Shown here one piece after another: positions 8,555 through 17,018 of a stretch of 39,859 nucleotides of DNA. The notes beneath the pieces are model-generated. The model saw nothing but the letters and a program-made list of their open reading frames with translations. It did not search any database and had not been told where the DNA came from. The DNA lies in NCBI GenBank assembly GCA_964393605.1, contig CAYMUL010000032.1, positions 1 through 39,859 of the forward strand, read 5' to 3'. Each line of letters begins with the position of its first letter. Positions within the stretch are counted from its first letter, which is position 1. This DNA comes from CAYMUL01 sp964393605 (lineage in GTDB: Bacteria > Bacteroidota > Ignavibacteria > Ignavibacteriales > Ignavibacteriaceae). The position numbers and the translations under genes are program-made.

Positions 8555-9868
8555 TTATTTCTGTAAAATCATTTTACGAACTTGAACATTTCCGCTCGAT
8601 TCAAGTTTGTAATAATATATTCCGCTCGGTAATTGATAGCTCTGCGTTGAGAACTGCAAAGTATGATAACCTGCTTCACGATACTCGTTGTTTAGCAATG
8701 TCGCTACTTTCACTCCGAGTACATTATAAACATTCAAAGTTACTTTACCTTCTTTTGCCAATGCGAATCCGATTTCGGTGCTTGGATTAAAAGGGTTCGG
8801 ATAATTTTGTTTTAGTTCAAACTTGTTCGGCAAACCGAAGTCTGCTTCAACAATGCCGCTGAAATCATAATTTCCGTCGTTGTCGATTTGCTTTAGGCGG
8901 TAAAAATATTTTCCGTTTGGTGCAGAAATATTATCGACAAATGAATATTCTTTTGGCGAATTGCTGTTTCCATGTCCGTGAACAAAACCAATCTTTTCCC
9001 AATCGCTCGACCGCTGACCGCTGACAACTGAACGCTGAATATCAAATCCATAATTCTCAACTTCAGTTGCTGTCTGCCATTTTAAGTTGACTGTATTCCC
9101 AATAATTTTTGAAGTGAAAGAAGTGAGCTCGACGGGGAGAGGAGCTTGTCCCCAAGAAGTGGCTACACGAATACCATCGATTTTGATAGAGTGCGCCGAT
9201 GGTCCTTGTCGCAATGAGACTGCCGAAATTGATGACGCATCTGTGTTTGCTGCGGTTACATTTTCAACAGTTGGAGTACCTGCAGACTCTTCTGTACTTG
9301 GAACGCCTGAACTGATTATCCAAAGATCTACGCGATCATCTTGAGCTGAACCATTAAAGGTATATTTAAGAATTACTAGATATGTAGTACTGACTGAAAA
9401 ATTAGTCTCTGAAAAAGTTGCTCCTTCACTGGCTTTTGAAATTCCGAATCTTAGATTTCCGCTAACCGATTTTGCGTATAGTTTACAATAATGCGTACTC
9501 GTACTTCCAAAATGTAAAAAATACTCCCCTGAAGCTGATGTTGTAATTGAGCTAACATTAATTAAAGCCGATAAAAATAGTGAACCACTATTTTGTGATG
9601 TGAAAGAACGGTTATCATCACCGGTCATTGAACCCGAAAGCGAGGCAGTTCCTCCAATGCCTGAGTTGGCGTAATCTGTGTAACTCAATCCACTGTTTAA
9701 ATATTGGACATCGTCTATAGTAGTGCCACCACTATGATTTGTCCACGTTGAACTGCTTACAGTAACTAAATCTGTTTCTGTCTCGCCATATTCAAAGTTC
9801 TCATCAATCAATTGTGCATAATTCACAAACGATAAAACAAATAGAAAAAAGATGATTGCCTTCTTCAT
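8555..9868 (-). CDS. Secreted protein with LamG-like N-terminal region and T9SS sorting domain
   Basis: A 437-residue exported protein with a signal peptide (1-18, ending NYAQ) and a very good ribosome binding site (AGGAGG just upstream of the ATG at 9868). Residues about 20-240 look like the beta-rich LamG/concanavalin-like modules common in Bacteroidota surface proteins, ending IKIDGIRVATSWGQ. A short FN3-like linker begins PLPVELTSFTSK. The last ~90 residues (KQNYPNPFNPSTEI to RKMILQK) are a type-A T9SS sorting domain. Ligand or activity is unknown. Confidence 0.85.
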   Translation of the reverse strand: MKKAIIFFLFVLSFVNYAQLIDENFEYGETETDLVTVSSSTWTNHSGGTTIDDVQYLNSGLSYTDYANSGIGGTASLSGSMTGDDNRSFTSQNSGSLFLSALINVSSITTSASGEYFLHFGSTSTHYCKLYAKSVSGNLRFGISKASEGATFSETNFSVSTTYLVILKYTFNGSAQDDRVDLWIISSGVPSTEESAGTPTVENVTAANTDASSISAVSLRQGPSAHSIKIDGIRVATSWGQAPLPVELTSFTSKIIGNTVNLKWQTATEVENYGFDIQRSVVSGQRSSDWEKIGFVHGHGNSNSPKEYSFVDNISAPNGKYFYRLKQIDNDGNYDFSGIVEADFGLPNKFELKQNYPNPFNPSTEIGFALAKEGKVTLNVYNVLGVKVATLLNNEYREAGYHTLQFSTQSYQLPSGIYYYKLESSGNVQVRKMILQK

Positions 9869-10034
9869 TCTTTACCTCCTATTAAATTGAAAAATAAATT
9901 TGTAATAAATTAAAAGTACCGAGAGAACAAACCAATGCGGTTATGTTAAATTTGCTTTAACATTGTTCTGCGGTTTAACTTCAAAATAAATTTGAAGTGA
10001 TATAATCTAAAACTTATTTAAAATTTCAATTCTC

Positions 10035-10757
10035 TTAAAAATGTCCGGTCGAAAAAGAAGTTTTAATTTTTAGGAGAAGTTGTTCTTTTATTAAAATCAG
10101 CCAATCGCTTATTTTTATTTTATCTTTCGCTCTCTTCACAAGAATTGCATCGGAAGAAAGCCCCAATAAAATAAATGGTATTGTTATAAAAAATATTATC
10201 AGGTCGAGCGAAAAGGATATGCCTTTATTATAAAGGAGATCGAGCTCAATTAAATTCTGCAAACCGAGTTGGCGATTGCCGAGTGTCTGCCACAAACCTG
10301 TAATGCCGGGAAGACAATCGAGTTCATTTCTTCGTGCGAGTAATTCGGGTTCATCTTTCTGCAATAGTTCAAGGTCGGCAATCATAAGTGGACGCGGACC
10401 AATTAAACTCATTTTTCCGGCAATCACATTCAGCAATTGCGGGAGTTCATCCATGCCTGTCAATCGCATAACTTTTGAAAATGGAGGAATGAATTTTTCA
10501 AACTCCGGTTTGAGAAATACAGAATTTTCATCGCTTATTGTGCGGCTTGATTTAAAATCATCCTTTATGGTTTTGAATTTTATAATACGAAAAGAACTTC
10601 CGCGAAATGTCAGTGCTCTTGATTGAATGAATAGTGGAAAGGTTTTTAATTCCACGAAGAGAATTAGAAACATTACAATCATCGCCGGCAGTAAAGCGAT
10701 AAATAGTAGCGACGCTAAAAGGATGTCGATAACTCGTTTAAAGTTTAATTTGTACAA
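10035..10757 (-). CDS. Undecaprenyl-phosphate sugar-1-phosphate transferase (WcaJ/PglC-like)
   Basis: A bacterial sugar transferase that starts a polysaccharide or glycan chain by moving a sugar-1-phosphate onto the lipid carrier at the inner membrane. Residues about 8-34 form the membrane helix, a basic segment FRIIKFKTI follows, and the catalytic Asp103-Glu104 lie in TGMDELPQLLNVIAG. SLIGPRPLM (117-125) and LPGITGLWQ (149-157) are family signatures. A second hydrophobic stretch at about 181-202 is an extra feature near the C-terminus. The start is TTG at 10757. It stands alone, not in a visible polysaccharide cluster. At 240 residues it is the short, single-domain form. Confidence 0.9.
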   Translation of the reverse strand: MYKLNFKRVIDILLASLLFIALLPAMIVMFLILFVELKTFPLFIQSRALTFRGSSFRIIKFKTIKDDFKSSRTISDENSVFLKPEFEKFIPPFSKVMRLTGMDELPQLLNVIAGKMSLIGPRPLMIADLELLQKDEPELLARRNELDCLPGITGLWQTLGNRQLGLQNLIELDLLYNKGISFSLDLIIFFITIPFILLGLSSDAILVKRAKDKIKISDWLILIKEQLLLKIKTSFSTGHF

Positions 10758-10874
10758 AGTCTTCTTTTATCAAAAAAATTTACGAATCTTGTGTAATGTA
10801 AAAAATTGACTAATACAAATCAAAACAAGTTTTCGAGACAAAAAGAAGTATTCCCTCACTTTTTCGCCCAACTT

Positions 10875-11168
10875 TGAAGCGAAGAAGATTTGCTTCCAAA
10901 AGATTTTTCTCTTGAACAAAATTATCCGAATCCGTTTAACCCTGCTACGAAAATCAGGTTTGCAATTCCTTCAGGCGAAAATGTTAAAGTCCGTTTAACC
11001 ATATTTGACATACTCGGGGAAGAAATTGAAGTTTTAGTGAATGAAGAAAAATCAAGCGGTTATTACGAAGTGAATTTTAACTCGAAAATTTATCCGAGCG
11101 GAACTTACATTTACGAATTGCAAGCAGGCGAATTCACTGCACGAAGGAAAATGGTTCTCATCAAATGA
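10875..11168 (+). pseudogene. Orphan T9SS type-A sorting domain (gene remnant)
   Basis: The frame from an in-frame TGA at 10875 encodes only a sorting domain. It runs from DFSLEQNYPNPFNPATKI to the end RRKMVLIK and is full length at about 90 residues, but has no signal peptide and no cargo domain. The only usable start is a TTG at 10890 without a ribosome binding site. A sorting domain without an export signal cannot function, so I read this as the surviving 3' end of a lost secreted-protein gene. The preserved frame suggests the loss is recent, or that the fragment was moved here. Confidence 0.7.
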
Positions 11169-11290
11169 AGATTAGATTTTTTCTAACTCACTTGATTAAT
11201 TTTTTTTTGCCCCGACATTTATTTCAGAGATCGGCTTGACCTAACCTGGACAAACCAGAACCAAAGTTAAATGTTCACCAATTTGTTGCT

Positions 11291-11445
11291 CCAATTTTGG
11301 TAGTGAGAACATTCCAAAACATTAAAAAATATTTCATCCCCGAAAGCTTTCGGGATGACAATAATAAAATGATTTTTCCCGTTAGGGAAAATATGTTGGT
11401 AACAAAAAAACATGAACGTAATACTAAATCCCGTAGGGATGACAC
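11291..11445. repeat. REP-like hairpin cluster with two TTGGTA units
   Basis: Three hairpins with CCC/GGG arms lie in a row: 11334-11358 (TCATCCCCGAAAG against CTTTCGGGATGA, one bulged C), 11374-11391 (TTTTCCC GTTA GGGAAAA) and 11428-11440 (ATCCC GTA GGGAT). Two of them close a unit that begins TTGGTA (11297 and 11396), continues through an AACAT-containing A-rich stretch and ends GGGATGACA. The arrangement is that of a repetitive extragenic palindromic element. I recall similar CCCGTAGGGAT elements in Bacteroidota, but did not search. Confidence 0.65.
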
Positions 11446-11633
11446 AATCAACTGTTCTTATCTTCCTGAATTTCTTGCGCCTAAACCGACAGTTGAACAT
11501 TTTGCACATGGTTGTTTTAGCCAAAATTGACAAGGGTATACAGAGACTGAAAAAAATATTTTGCCAAAATTGGTTATGATTTTAATTGTAAAGTTCTCAT
11601 AGCAGATTTCAATAAATCAATGAAGATCAGTTT

Positions 11634-11657
11634 AAACTGTGTCATCAGTATTCTATT
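11634..11657 (-). repeat. Dispersed intergenic repeat, copy 1
   Basis: Read on the minus strand this is AATAGAATACTGATGACACA and 4 more bases. It matches copies at 17019, 21129 and 21543 (consensus AATAGCA-CTGATGACACAGAT). It lies in gene-free DNA before the B12 riboswitch. Confidence 0.55.
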
Positions 11658-11771
11658 TTTAGTTTAGATGCAATTGGGGGGAGTCTCAGATTTAAACGTA
11701 CAATTTGAACAAAGAGAATTCCAAAATAATTTTTCATTGCTCATGCGAGAAAAATAATTTCAAATTAAAAT

Positions 11772-11802
11772 TTTGTTTTTCATTAAATCGATATTAAGTT
11801 TG
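11772..11802 (+). promoter_or_regulatory. Bacteroidota-type promoter of the cobalamin locus
   Basis: TTTG at 11772-11775, a 19-base spacer and TAAGTTTG at 11795-11802 fit the Bacteroidota sigma consensus TTTG-N19-TAnnTTTG fully. Transcription would begin about 5-10 bases further on, just before the riboswitch aptamer. Confidence 0.7.
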
Positions 11803-11817
11803 CATCGTTCTTTTAAT

Positions 11818-11968
11818 TAATGAAGGTGCCCCGAAGAATCGGGGAGAATAGGGAATCCGGTTTAATTCCGGAGCTGACGCGCAACTGTAACAAATGATTC
11901 GCTTAGCATTCGCCACTGTAAAAACGGGAAGGCGCTAAGTAAATTTGGAGCCAGGAGACCTGCCTAAT
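11818..11968 (+). ncRNA. Cobalamin riboswitch
   Basis: The aptamer shows the conserved blocks in order: AGGTGCC at 11824-11830, a CCCCG/CGGGG hairpin (11829-11844), GAATAGGGAATCCGG, the core GAGCTGACGCGCAACTGTAA, GCCACTGT, GGGAAGGC, and the B12 box GAGCCAGGAGACCTGCC (11948-11964). It lies between a promoter and the BtuB-like receptor gene, so cobalamin binding should shut off receptor synthesis. Known cobalamin riboswitches of this class bind adenosyl- or related cobalamins; which form this one prefers cannot be read here. Confidence 0.95.
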
Positions 11969-11977
11969 TTTTTTTAA

Positions 11978-12010
11978 TCTGTCTTCGCGGAAAAGACGGA
12001 ACCCCTCCCC
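11978..12010 (+). promoter_or_regulatory. Riboswitch expression platform (hairpin plus C-rich tract)
   Basis: TCTGTCTT (11978-11985) and AAGACGGA (11993-12000) form an 8-bp stem, followed by ACCCCTCCCC rather than a T run, so it is not a classic terminator. CTCCCC at 12005-12010 is exactly complementary to GGGGAG at 11841-11846 inside the aptamer. A switch between these pairings is possible, but this is inference. Confidence 0.4.
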
Positions 12011-12042
12011 AACTTTTCCACAAGACGCAATTTATATTTTGA

Positions 12043-13989
12043 ATGAAGAAATTCGCGTTACTTTTTCTTTTTACTTTTTCTTTTCTAAAATCCTTCGCAC
12101 AAAGCGATACGACCGATTCGAATTTAAATTCTTTCGAACTTGATTCAATTACAGTTTCGGCGGAAAAATATTTTGTCGGCGATCCTGCTTTTTATTTCTT
12201 TCCTTCGGAAGAATATAAACTTCAAAATGTAGCGCTCGGGGAAGCACTCAAATCTTCTTTTTCACTATTCATCAGAGATTACGGCACAGGTTCTCCGCAA
12301 ACAATTTCGTATCGCGGACTCGGAGCCGAAAACAGCATCGTACTCTTTAATAATGCGGCTGTGAACGATCTTCGCACAGGGTTATTCGACTTCTCTCTTC
12401 TCAACTCAAACGATGTTCAGCTCCTAACTTTTTCTGTTTCAGATTTTGCAAGCGCACAAATTTCTCCCGGAGGAATAATGAATTTATATTCATCGCAAAG
12501 CGAAGTTGATAAATATTTTCTTGCTATTAAATACGGAAGCGATAACGCGCAAACTTTCCACTTTGCCGGAACAAAGAATCTCAAGAGTGTCGCGCTGAAT
12601 TTTAGTCTCAATCGTTCCTACGCAAAAAATAATTTCGATTTCATTTTTGAAGAAGAAGAATTTGAAAGAACAAATTCTGATTACTCGAAAACATTCGGCT
12701 CGCTCGGTTTGAAATGGAAAAATAAAAAGAATGAATTGAAATTTTATTCGCATTCATTAAGTTACAACAACGGTATTCCGGGATTCGTTGTAACGAATAA
12801 TCCTGCGTCTTCATCGGCAAGGAGCTACTCCAATTCGCTGCTCGCTGTATTTAATTTCAATCATCTATTTTCCGCGCGAAGAAAATTGGAAACGACAATT
12901 TCATACGCCAAAAATAATTTAAAACTAAGCGATCCAACGGGAATTGTAATTTATAAAAGCGATGAAAAAGAATCGAAGATAAATTCATTTCAAGTGCAAA
13001 CTTTGCTTGCGCATGATTTTGATGAATTGAAATTCAATCTTGGATATCAGTTCGAGCAATGGCGTTTGGAGGGAATTACTTCATTCGTCTCGTCAATCGG
13101 AAGCAGTGAATCGCTTTCTCAAAATTCAAATCGATTTTTTGCGTCAGCCAAATACAATCTTCTATTTGTTGACTCAAATGTTGAAGAAATTTCTTTCTTT
13201 GGAATTCTTTCACATCAACTCATTGCGGTTGAGAAGAACAATTCGCAGTTGACTTCATTCACGCTCGGCGCAATTGGTTCACTCGATTTCACTTTCCCTA
13301 TCAAAGCAAAAATAAACTTCAATTCGGGCAATCGTTTCCCAAATATGAATGAAAGATTTTACGCAGAAGTTTTTAATCATTACGAGATAAAGAAAGAAAA
13401 TTACAAATGGATTGAAAGCGGAATTGAAACAGACCTCGGCGATGACGACAAAAATTTCTCACTCATCTATTTTAATATTTGGGGAAGAGATAAAATTTTT
13501 TGGATTCCTTCGCGGCTTGCAATTCAAACTCCGAGAAATTTTGCTTCGATACAATCATCCGGTTTTGAAGTGAACGGCTACAAACAATTTGACTTCCTGA
13601 AAAGCAGAATAAATTTTTCATACACATTTTTGAATGCGTTGAACAAATCAAATATCGAGAATGATAACTCGTTCAACAAAAATCTCGTCTATACGCCGCA
13701 AAATATTTTAACCGGCGGTGTTAATTTTTCTCTTTACAATTTTTCCGTGCGGATTAATTCGCAATTTGTCTCTTCAAGATTTTACACTTCCGATAATAAT
13801 CCGATCTATCGCTTACCCGCATATTACTTGACTGATCTGCACCTCGCTTATCCGTTCGATTTTTTCGCTGCAAAAGCTAACGCGGGAATTTCAATTTACA
13901 ATTTATTTGATGTGGAATATTCAATCATTCAATCATTCCCAATGCCTTTACGAACATTTATTATATCACTAACAATGGAGTTACAATGA
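12043..13989 (+). CDS. TonB-dependent outer-membrane receptor, probable cobalamin transporter (BtuB-like)
   Basis: A 648-residue outer-membrane barrel with plug, expected to import cobalamin using TonB energy. A signal peptide ends SFAQ (about 1-20). DSITVSA at 34-40 matches a TonB box and resembles that of E. coli BtuB. The plug follows (ISYRGLGAENSIVLFNNAAVND), then a beta-rich barrel ending in aromatic/hydrophobic strands (RTFIISLTMELQ). No carboxypeptidase-like N-terminal domain is present, so it is not a SusC type. The cobalamin riboswitch 75 bases upstream and the BtuG-like gene overlapping its end (ATGA at 13986) strongly support B12 as substrate. The ATG at 12043 lacks a clear Shine-Dalgarno, as is common in Bacteroidota. 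Confidence 0.9.
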   Translation: MKKFALLFLFTFSFLKSFAQSDTTDSNLNSFELDSITVSAEKYFVGDPAFYFFPSEEYKLQNVALGEALKSSFSLFIRDYGTGSPQTISYRGLGAENSIVLFNNAAVNDLRTGLFDFSLLNSNDVQLLTFSVSDFASAQISPGGIMNLYSSQSEVDKYFLAIKYGSDNAQTFHFAGTKNLKSVALNFSLNRSYAKNNFDFIFEEEEFERTNSDYSKTFGSLGLKWKNKKNELKFYSHSLSYNNGIPGFVVTNNPASSSARSYSNSLLAVFNFNHLFSARRKLETTISYAKNNLKLSDPTGIVIYKSDEKESKINSFQVQTLLAHDFDELKFNLGYQFEQWRLEGITSFVSSIGSSESLSQNSNRFFASAKYNLLFVDSNVEEISFFGILSHQLIAVEKNNSQLTSFTLGAIGSLDFTFPIKAKINFNSGNRFPNMNERFYAEVFNHYEIKKENYKWIESGIETDLGDDDKNFSLIYFNIWGRDKIFWIPSRLAIQTPRNFASIQSSGFEVNGYKQFDFLKSRINFSYTFLNALNKSNIENDNSFNKNLVYTPQNILTGGVNFSLYNFSVRINSQFVSSRFYTSDNNPIYRLPAYYLTDLHLAYPFDFFAAKANAGISIYNLFDVEYSIIQSFPMPLRTFIISLTMELQ

Positions 13990-15053
13990 AACAAACAAAA
14001 AACTTTTTACTCACTTTTTCCTCGGCACTATTTTTCTTTTTCGCGGGATGCGAGGATGATGTTATCATCGATCCGCCGCCGGCTTCTATCAGTAAAGGAA
14101 TTGTTGTGATTAACGAAGGGGCGTTCGGACAAAATAACGCGAGTGTTACATTCCATAATCTTGAAAATGGTACAACAACTAATAACATTTACGCTACCGC
14201 AAATAGTGGAAGTAACCTTGGAGATAATGCAAATTCAATTTTTACATTTAACGGAAAAGGTTACATCGCCGTTGATAACTCAAACAAAATTGAAATAGTC
14301 GATTTGAATGATTTCAAATCACTCGGAAAAATTGATCTTGGAAGCGGTGGAAGCCCGCGCGAGCTTGTAATTATTGATTCACTCACCGGTTACGTAACTT
14401 CTCTCTACGGAAACAAAGTTGTAAAATTTAATCCGTCGAGCAAGAGCGTTGTCAAAAATATTTCTGTCGGTAACTATCCGGAAGGAATAGTTTATTCGAA
14501 TGGAAAATTATTCGTTGCAAATTCGGGATTCGGAAATTCAAAAACTATTTCCATTATTGATGTGGCGAGCGATGCCGTGATTGCAACGGTGAACGTCGGT
14601 AACAATCCGCGCGTAATGTTAAAAGATAACGCGAATAATATTTATGCTGTCTGCACAGGACTTTATACAGATACAACGGGACGCGGAGGTGTGTACAAAA
14701 TTTCTGCGGTTTCAAATTCCGTTACCGATTCCATCTTCATTTATAAAAATCCGGGAGAGTCTATCATGCTTGACGCGAACACGATGCTTGTCGTGAATAA
14801 TGACGGCGCGTTCAAAGTCAATCTTGCAACAAAAACAATTACCGATACTGCGTTTGCAAAAGCGACGACGGTTAATCCTGTGTTTGGAGTGATATATTCT
14901 GTAGCTCACGATGAATTGCGGGGAAAATTTTATTTTGGTAATCCGAAAGATTTTCAGCAGAGTGGAGAGATTGTTGAGTATGATTTAACGGGAAAAGAAA
15001 CGAAGAGAATTTCGGTGGGGATTAATCCGGGCTCAATTCATATTTTAAAATGA
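13986..15053 (+). CDS. Surface lipoprotein with YncE-like beta-propeller (BtuG-like)
   Basis: A 355-residue lipoprotein with lipobox FFAGC and acylated Cys22, followed by a Pro-rich tether. The body is made of YVTN/YncE-type blades with repeated units such as KIDLGSGGSPRELVI, NISVGNYPEGIVY, TVNVGNNPRVMLK and RISVGINPGSI. BtuG of Bacteroides is a surface B12-binding lipoprotein with this fold that sits on BtuB. The gene's overlap with the BtuB-like gene under a cobalamin riboswitch fits the same role. The fold and lipidation are read from sequence; B12 binding is inferred from context. Loading onto the outer face of the outer membrane would be needed. Confidence 0.82.
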   Translation: MKQTKNFLLTFSSALFFFFAGCEDDVIIDPPPASISKGIVVINEGAFGQNNASVTFHNLENGTTTNNIYATANSGSNLGDNANSIFTFNGKGYIAVDNSNKIEIVDLNDFKSLGKIDLGSGGSPRELVIIDSLTGYVTSLYGNKVVKFNPSSKSVVKNISVGNYPEGIVYSNGKLFVANSGFGNSKTISIIDVASDAVIATVNVGNNPRVMLKDNANNIYAVCTGLYTDTTGRGGVYKISAVSNSVTDSIFIYKNPGESIMLDANTMLVVNNDGAFKVNLATKTITDTAFAKATTVNPVFGVIYSVAHDELRGKFYFGNPKDFQQSGEIVEYDLTGKETKRISVGINPGSIHILK

Positions 15054-15124
15054 AAAATGATTTTAAAGAAAATTATTATATTTGAAACAACTTATTAATT
15101 AAAGTAGAAGAAACGGAGATACTT

Positions 15125-15649
15125 ATGAAAGAAAAAATTTTTTCAAACAAATTAATTACAATTGCATTTTTAATATTTGCCGCGGCAATATTCAGAATGC
15201 TTCCGCACCCGCCAAACATGGCACCAATTGCGGCAATGGCTCTTTTCGGAGGCGCACATTTTACGAATAAAAAACTTGCCTTCGCAATTCCGCTCTCCGC
15301 ATTATTTTTAACTGATTTAATTCTCGGCTTTCACAACACAATGTGGGCTGTCTATTTAAGTTTCGTAATCACGGTTGCATTGGGAATGACATTGACGAAC
15401 AAAATCAAGGTTGGAAATATTGCCGCCGCTTCTATCGCATCATCGCTAATATTTTTTATCATCACTAATTTAGCTTTTTGGATGACCGGACTTTTATACC
15501 CGCAAACATTGAGCGGATTAATCGCCTGCTACACCGCCGCAATTCCTTTCTTCCAAAATACTTTAATCGGCGATTTGCTTTTCACCGGTTTAATTTTTGG
15601 CGCGTATCATCTGATTGATGTTAAAGTTTTAGCAACGGTAAAAAATTAA
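15125..15649 (+). CDS. Small membrane protein (DUF6580-like), candidate vitamin-uptake component
   Basis: A 174-residue integral membrane protein with about five hydrophobic segments. The N-terminal motif FRMLPHPPNMAPIAAMALFGG and PLSALFLTDLILGFH recall the DUF6580 family, whose general look is like the S-components of ECF vitamin transporters. It has a good start (GGAG at 15115-15118 before the ATG). A -7-like TATATTTG (15077-15084) lies in the 71-base gap after the BtuG-like gene, so it may be read both from the riboswitch transcript and on its own. It could be the inner-membrane step for cobalamin or a precursor; nothing in the sequence proves that. The locus ends at the terminator just after it. 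Confidence 0.8.
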   Translation: MKEKIFSNKLITIAFLIFAAAIFRMLPHPPNMAPIAAMALFGGAHFTNKKLAFAIPLSALFLTDLILGFHNTMWAVYLSFVITVALGMTLTNKIKVGNIAAASIASSLIFFIITNLAFWMTGLLYPQTLSGLIACYTAAIPFFQNTLIGDLLFTGLIFGAYHLIDVKVLATVKN

Positions 15650-15655
15650 ATTTAA

Positions 15656-15692
15656 AGAAGGAATTCTCTTTAAAGAATTCCTTCTCCTTTTT
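15656..15692. terminator. Strong, probably bidirectional terminator between convergent genes
   Basis: GAAGGAATTC (15657-15666) and GAATTCCTTC (15675-15684) form a perfect 10-bp stem, extended by an A-T pair, with loop TCTTTAAA. CCTTTTT follows on the plus strand and a T-rich stretch follows on the minus strand. It lies between the stops of the B12 locus and the convergent lipoprotein gene, overlapping the latter's stop by two bases. Confidence 0.85.
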
Positions 15693-16905
15693 ATTTAATC
15701 ACGTATAGATATTTATTATTCCTGAATTCTGGAATCAATAATTTTCCATCTTCTGTAATGACGGGATTTGCGCTAAATCCTCTTCCCAAAATTTTTGTTT
15801 GAAAGATTTTCTGACCATTTGAGTTCACGCAAAAAATGTAATTCTCCGAACTCGCTTCTCCGTAACATCCAAAATATACATTCGAGTTTTTATCGCAAAT
15901 AATTGAAGTATGAATTAATCCCGGGAGCGGAAGTTTCCATTTCAATTCACCTTTATAATTTATTGCGATGAGCGTATCGCCGCCAAAATAAAGCTTACCA
16001 TTCACATCAATTGCTTGCTCGACGTTGTCCATCAAACTATATTTGCTATAAAATGTATGTTTGAATTTCACTGCGCCACTTGAGTTTAAACATACAAGCG
16101 AATTCACCGATGCACCTGTATTCAGCACAGTATCTTCTTTAATGAAGTAAAGATTGCCGTATGAATCAACACTTATGCCGCTGAACTGTTTCGGCGATTC
16201 ATAAAACCATTTTAAAGATTTGTTCACAACATCAACGGCAAAAACTCCTTGTTGCGGATTGATGCCATAGAGCGTTTTGCCATCAGCCGAAAATGATAAC
16301 ACCTGATCTCCGCCGCCAAAAAATTTTGAATCATTTATCGACCACAAATTTTGTCCGCTTGATGAAAGACATTTTAAGTTTCTGCCTGCATCGACAAAAT
16401 AGATATTGCCTGATTTATCAACTCCGATTGCCAGGTTCCAAATCTGTGAACTATTTTGATAATGCCAGATTGTGTCGCCGAGCGAATTGAATTTTATAAT
16501 CGAACGAACAGAACTTCCAATTGCCAGAATAGAACCATCTGCCAGCGCAACAGGTGTGCTTGTAATTTCCATATCGATTAATTGTTTCCACTTCACCGAA
16601 TCTTTGAAAGAATAAATGTAGTATCGATCGCAGAAGTACCACTCCTTATCTTTACCGATAACAATACCCGATTGATTATTGTCGAGCGGGATTGAATCAA
16701 TCACCGTTCCGTTTGTAGGTCCGCTGTATTTGCTTCTTCCTGTAGATTGCATATCGATGTGATAAACCGGCGCGGGAGAGTTTGCAAGACTTCCCCATGC
16801 GATTTCCGATTGAACGCCTTCTTGAATCGGCGTGATGTTTGTGCTTTCATCTTTGCATCCAAAGAAAAGCAAAACCATTAACAGCGATAAAATATATTTT
16901 CCCAT
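15691..16905 (-). CDS. PQQ-type beta-propeller lipoprotein (paralogue 1)
   Basis: The start at 16905 gives MGKYILSLLMVLLFFGCKDES with an AGAGG ribosome binding site. An upstream start at 16968 adds 21 residues that spoil the signal, so I prefer 16905. Cys17 in LFFGC would be acylated. The rest is a PQQ/SBBP-like propeller of repeated units such as DSYGNLYFI and DKNSNVYFG. The segment IAWGSLANSPAPVYHIDMQS then TGRSKYSG matches the start of the propeller in the lipoprotein at 27247-28440, so the two are paralogues. Its function is unknown; such proteins bind ligands or act as scaffolds at the envelope. Confidence 0.85.
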   Translation of the reverse strand: MGKYILSLLMVLLFFGCKDESTNITPIQEGVQSEIAWGSLANSPAPVYHIDMQSTGRSKYSGPTNGTVIDSIPLDNNQSGIVIGKDKEWYFCDRYYIYSFKDSVKWKQLIDMEITSTPVALADGSILAIGSSVRSIIKFNSLGDTIWHYQNSSQIWNLAIGVDKSGNIYFVDAGRNLKCLSSSGQNLWSINDSKFFGGGDQVLSFSADGKTLYGINPQQGVFAVDVVNKSLKWFYESPKQFSGISVDSYGNLYFIKEDTVLNTGASVNSLVCLNSSGAVKFKHTFYSKYSLMDNVEQAIDVNGKLYFGGDTLIAINYKGELKWKLPLPGLIHTSIICDKNSNVYFGCYGEASSENYIFCVNSNGQKIFQTKILGRGFSANPVITEDGKLLIPEFRNNKYLYVIK

Positions 16906-16937
16906 GAGACACCTCTGATTATGTAAAAAATTACGAT

Positions 16938-16969
16938 TAAAATTAGTAATCCCGTTCAATAAAAACAAA
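16938..16969 (-). promoter_or_regulatory. Candidate Bacteroidota-type promoter for the PQQ lipoprotein
   Basis: On the minus strand TTTG (16969-16966), a 20-base spacer and TAATTTTA (16945-16938) match TTTG-N19/20-TAnnTTTG at all but the last base. It lies 33 bases before the chosen start at 16905 and inside the longer reading frame, which supports the shorter start. Confidence 0.4.
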
Positions 16970-17018
16970 ATGAAATAACGGTGATGTCATTTTTGATAAA
17001 GAACAAATCTCATCGAAT

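Noticed and set aside
11291..11573. Insertion sequence or MITE bounded by CCAATTTTGG and CCAAAATTGG
   Set aside because: The inverted ends are only 10 bases, AT-rich, not flanked by a target duplication I can see, and enclose no transposase.
16906..16968. Longer N-terminus for the PQQ lipoprotein
   Set aside because: The added residues precede a perfect lipoprotein signal, and a ribosome binding site and promoter fit the start at 16905.
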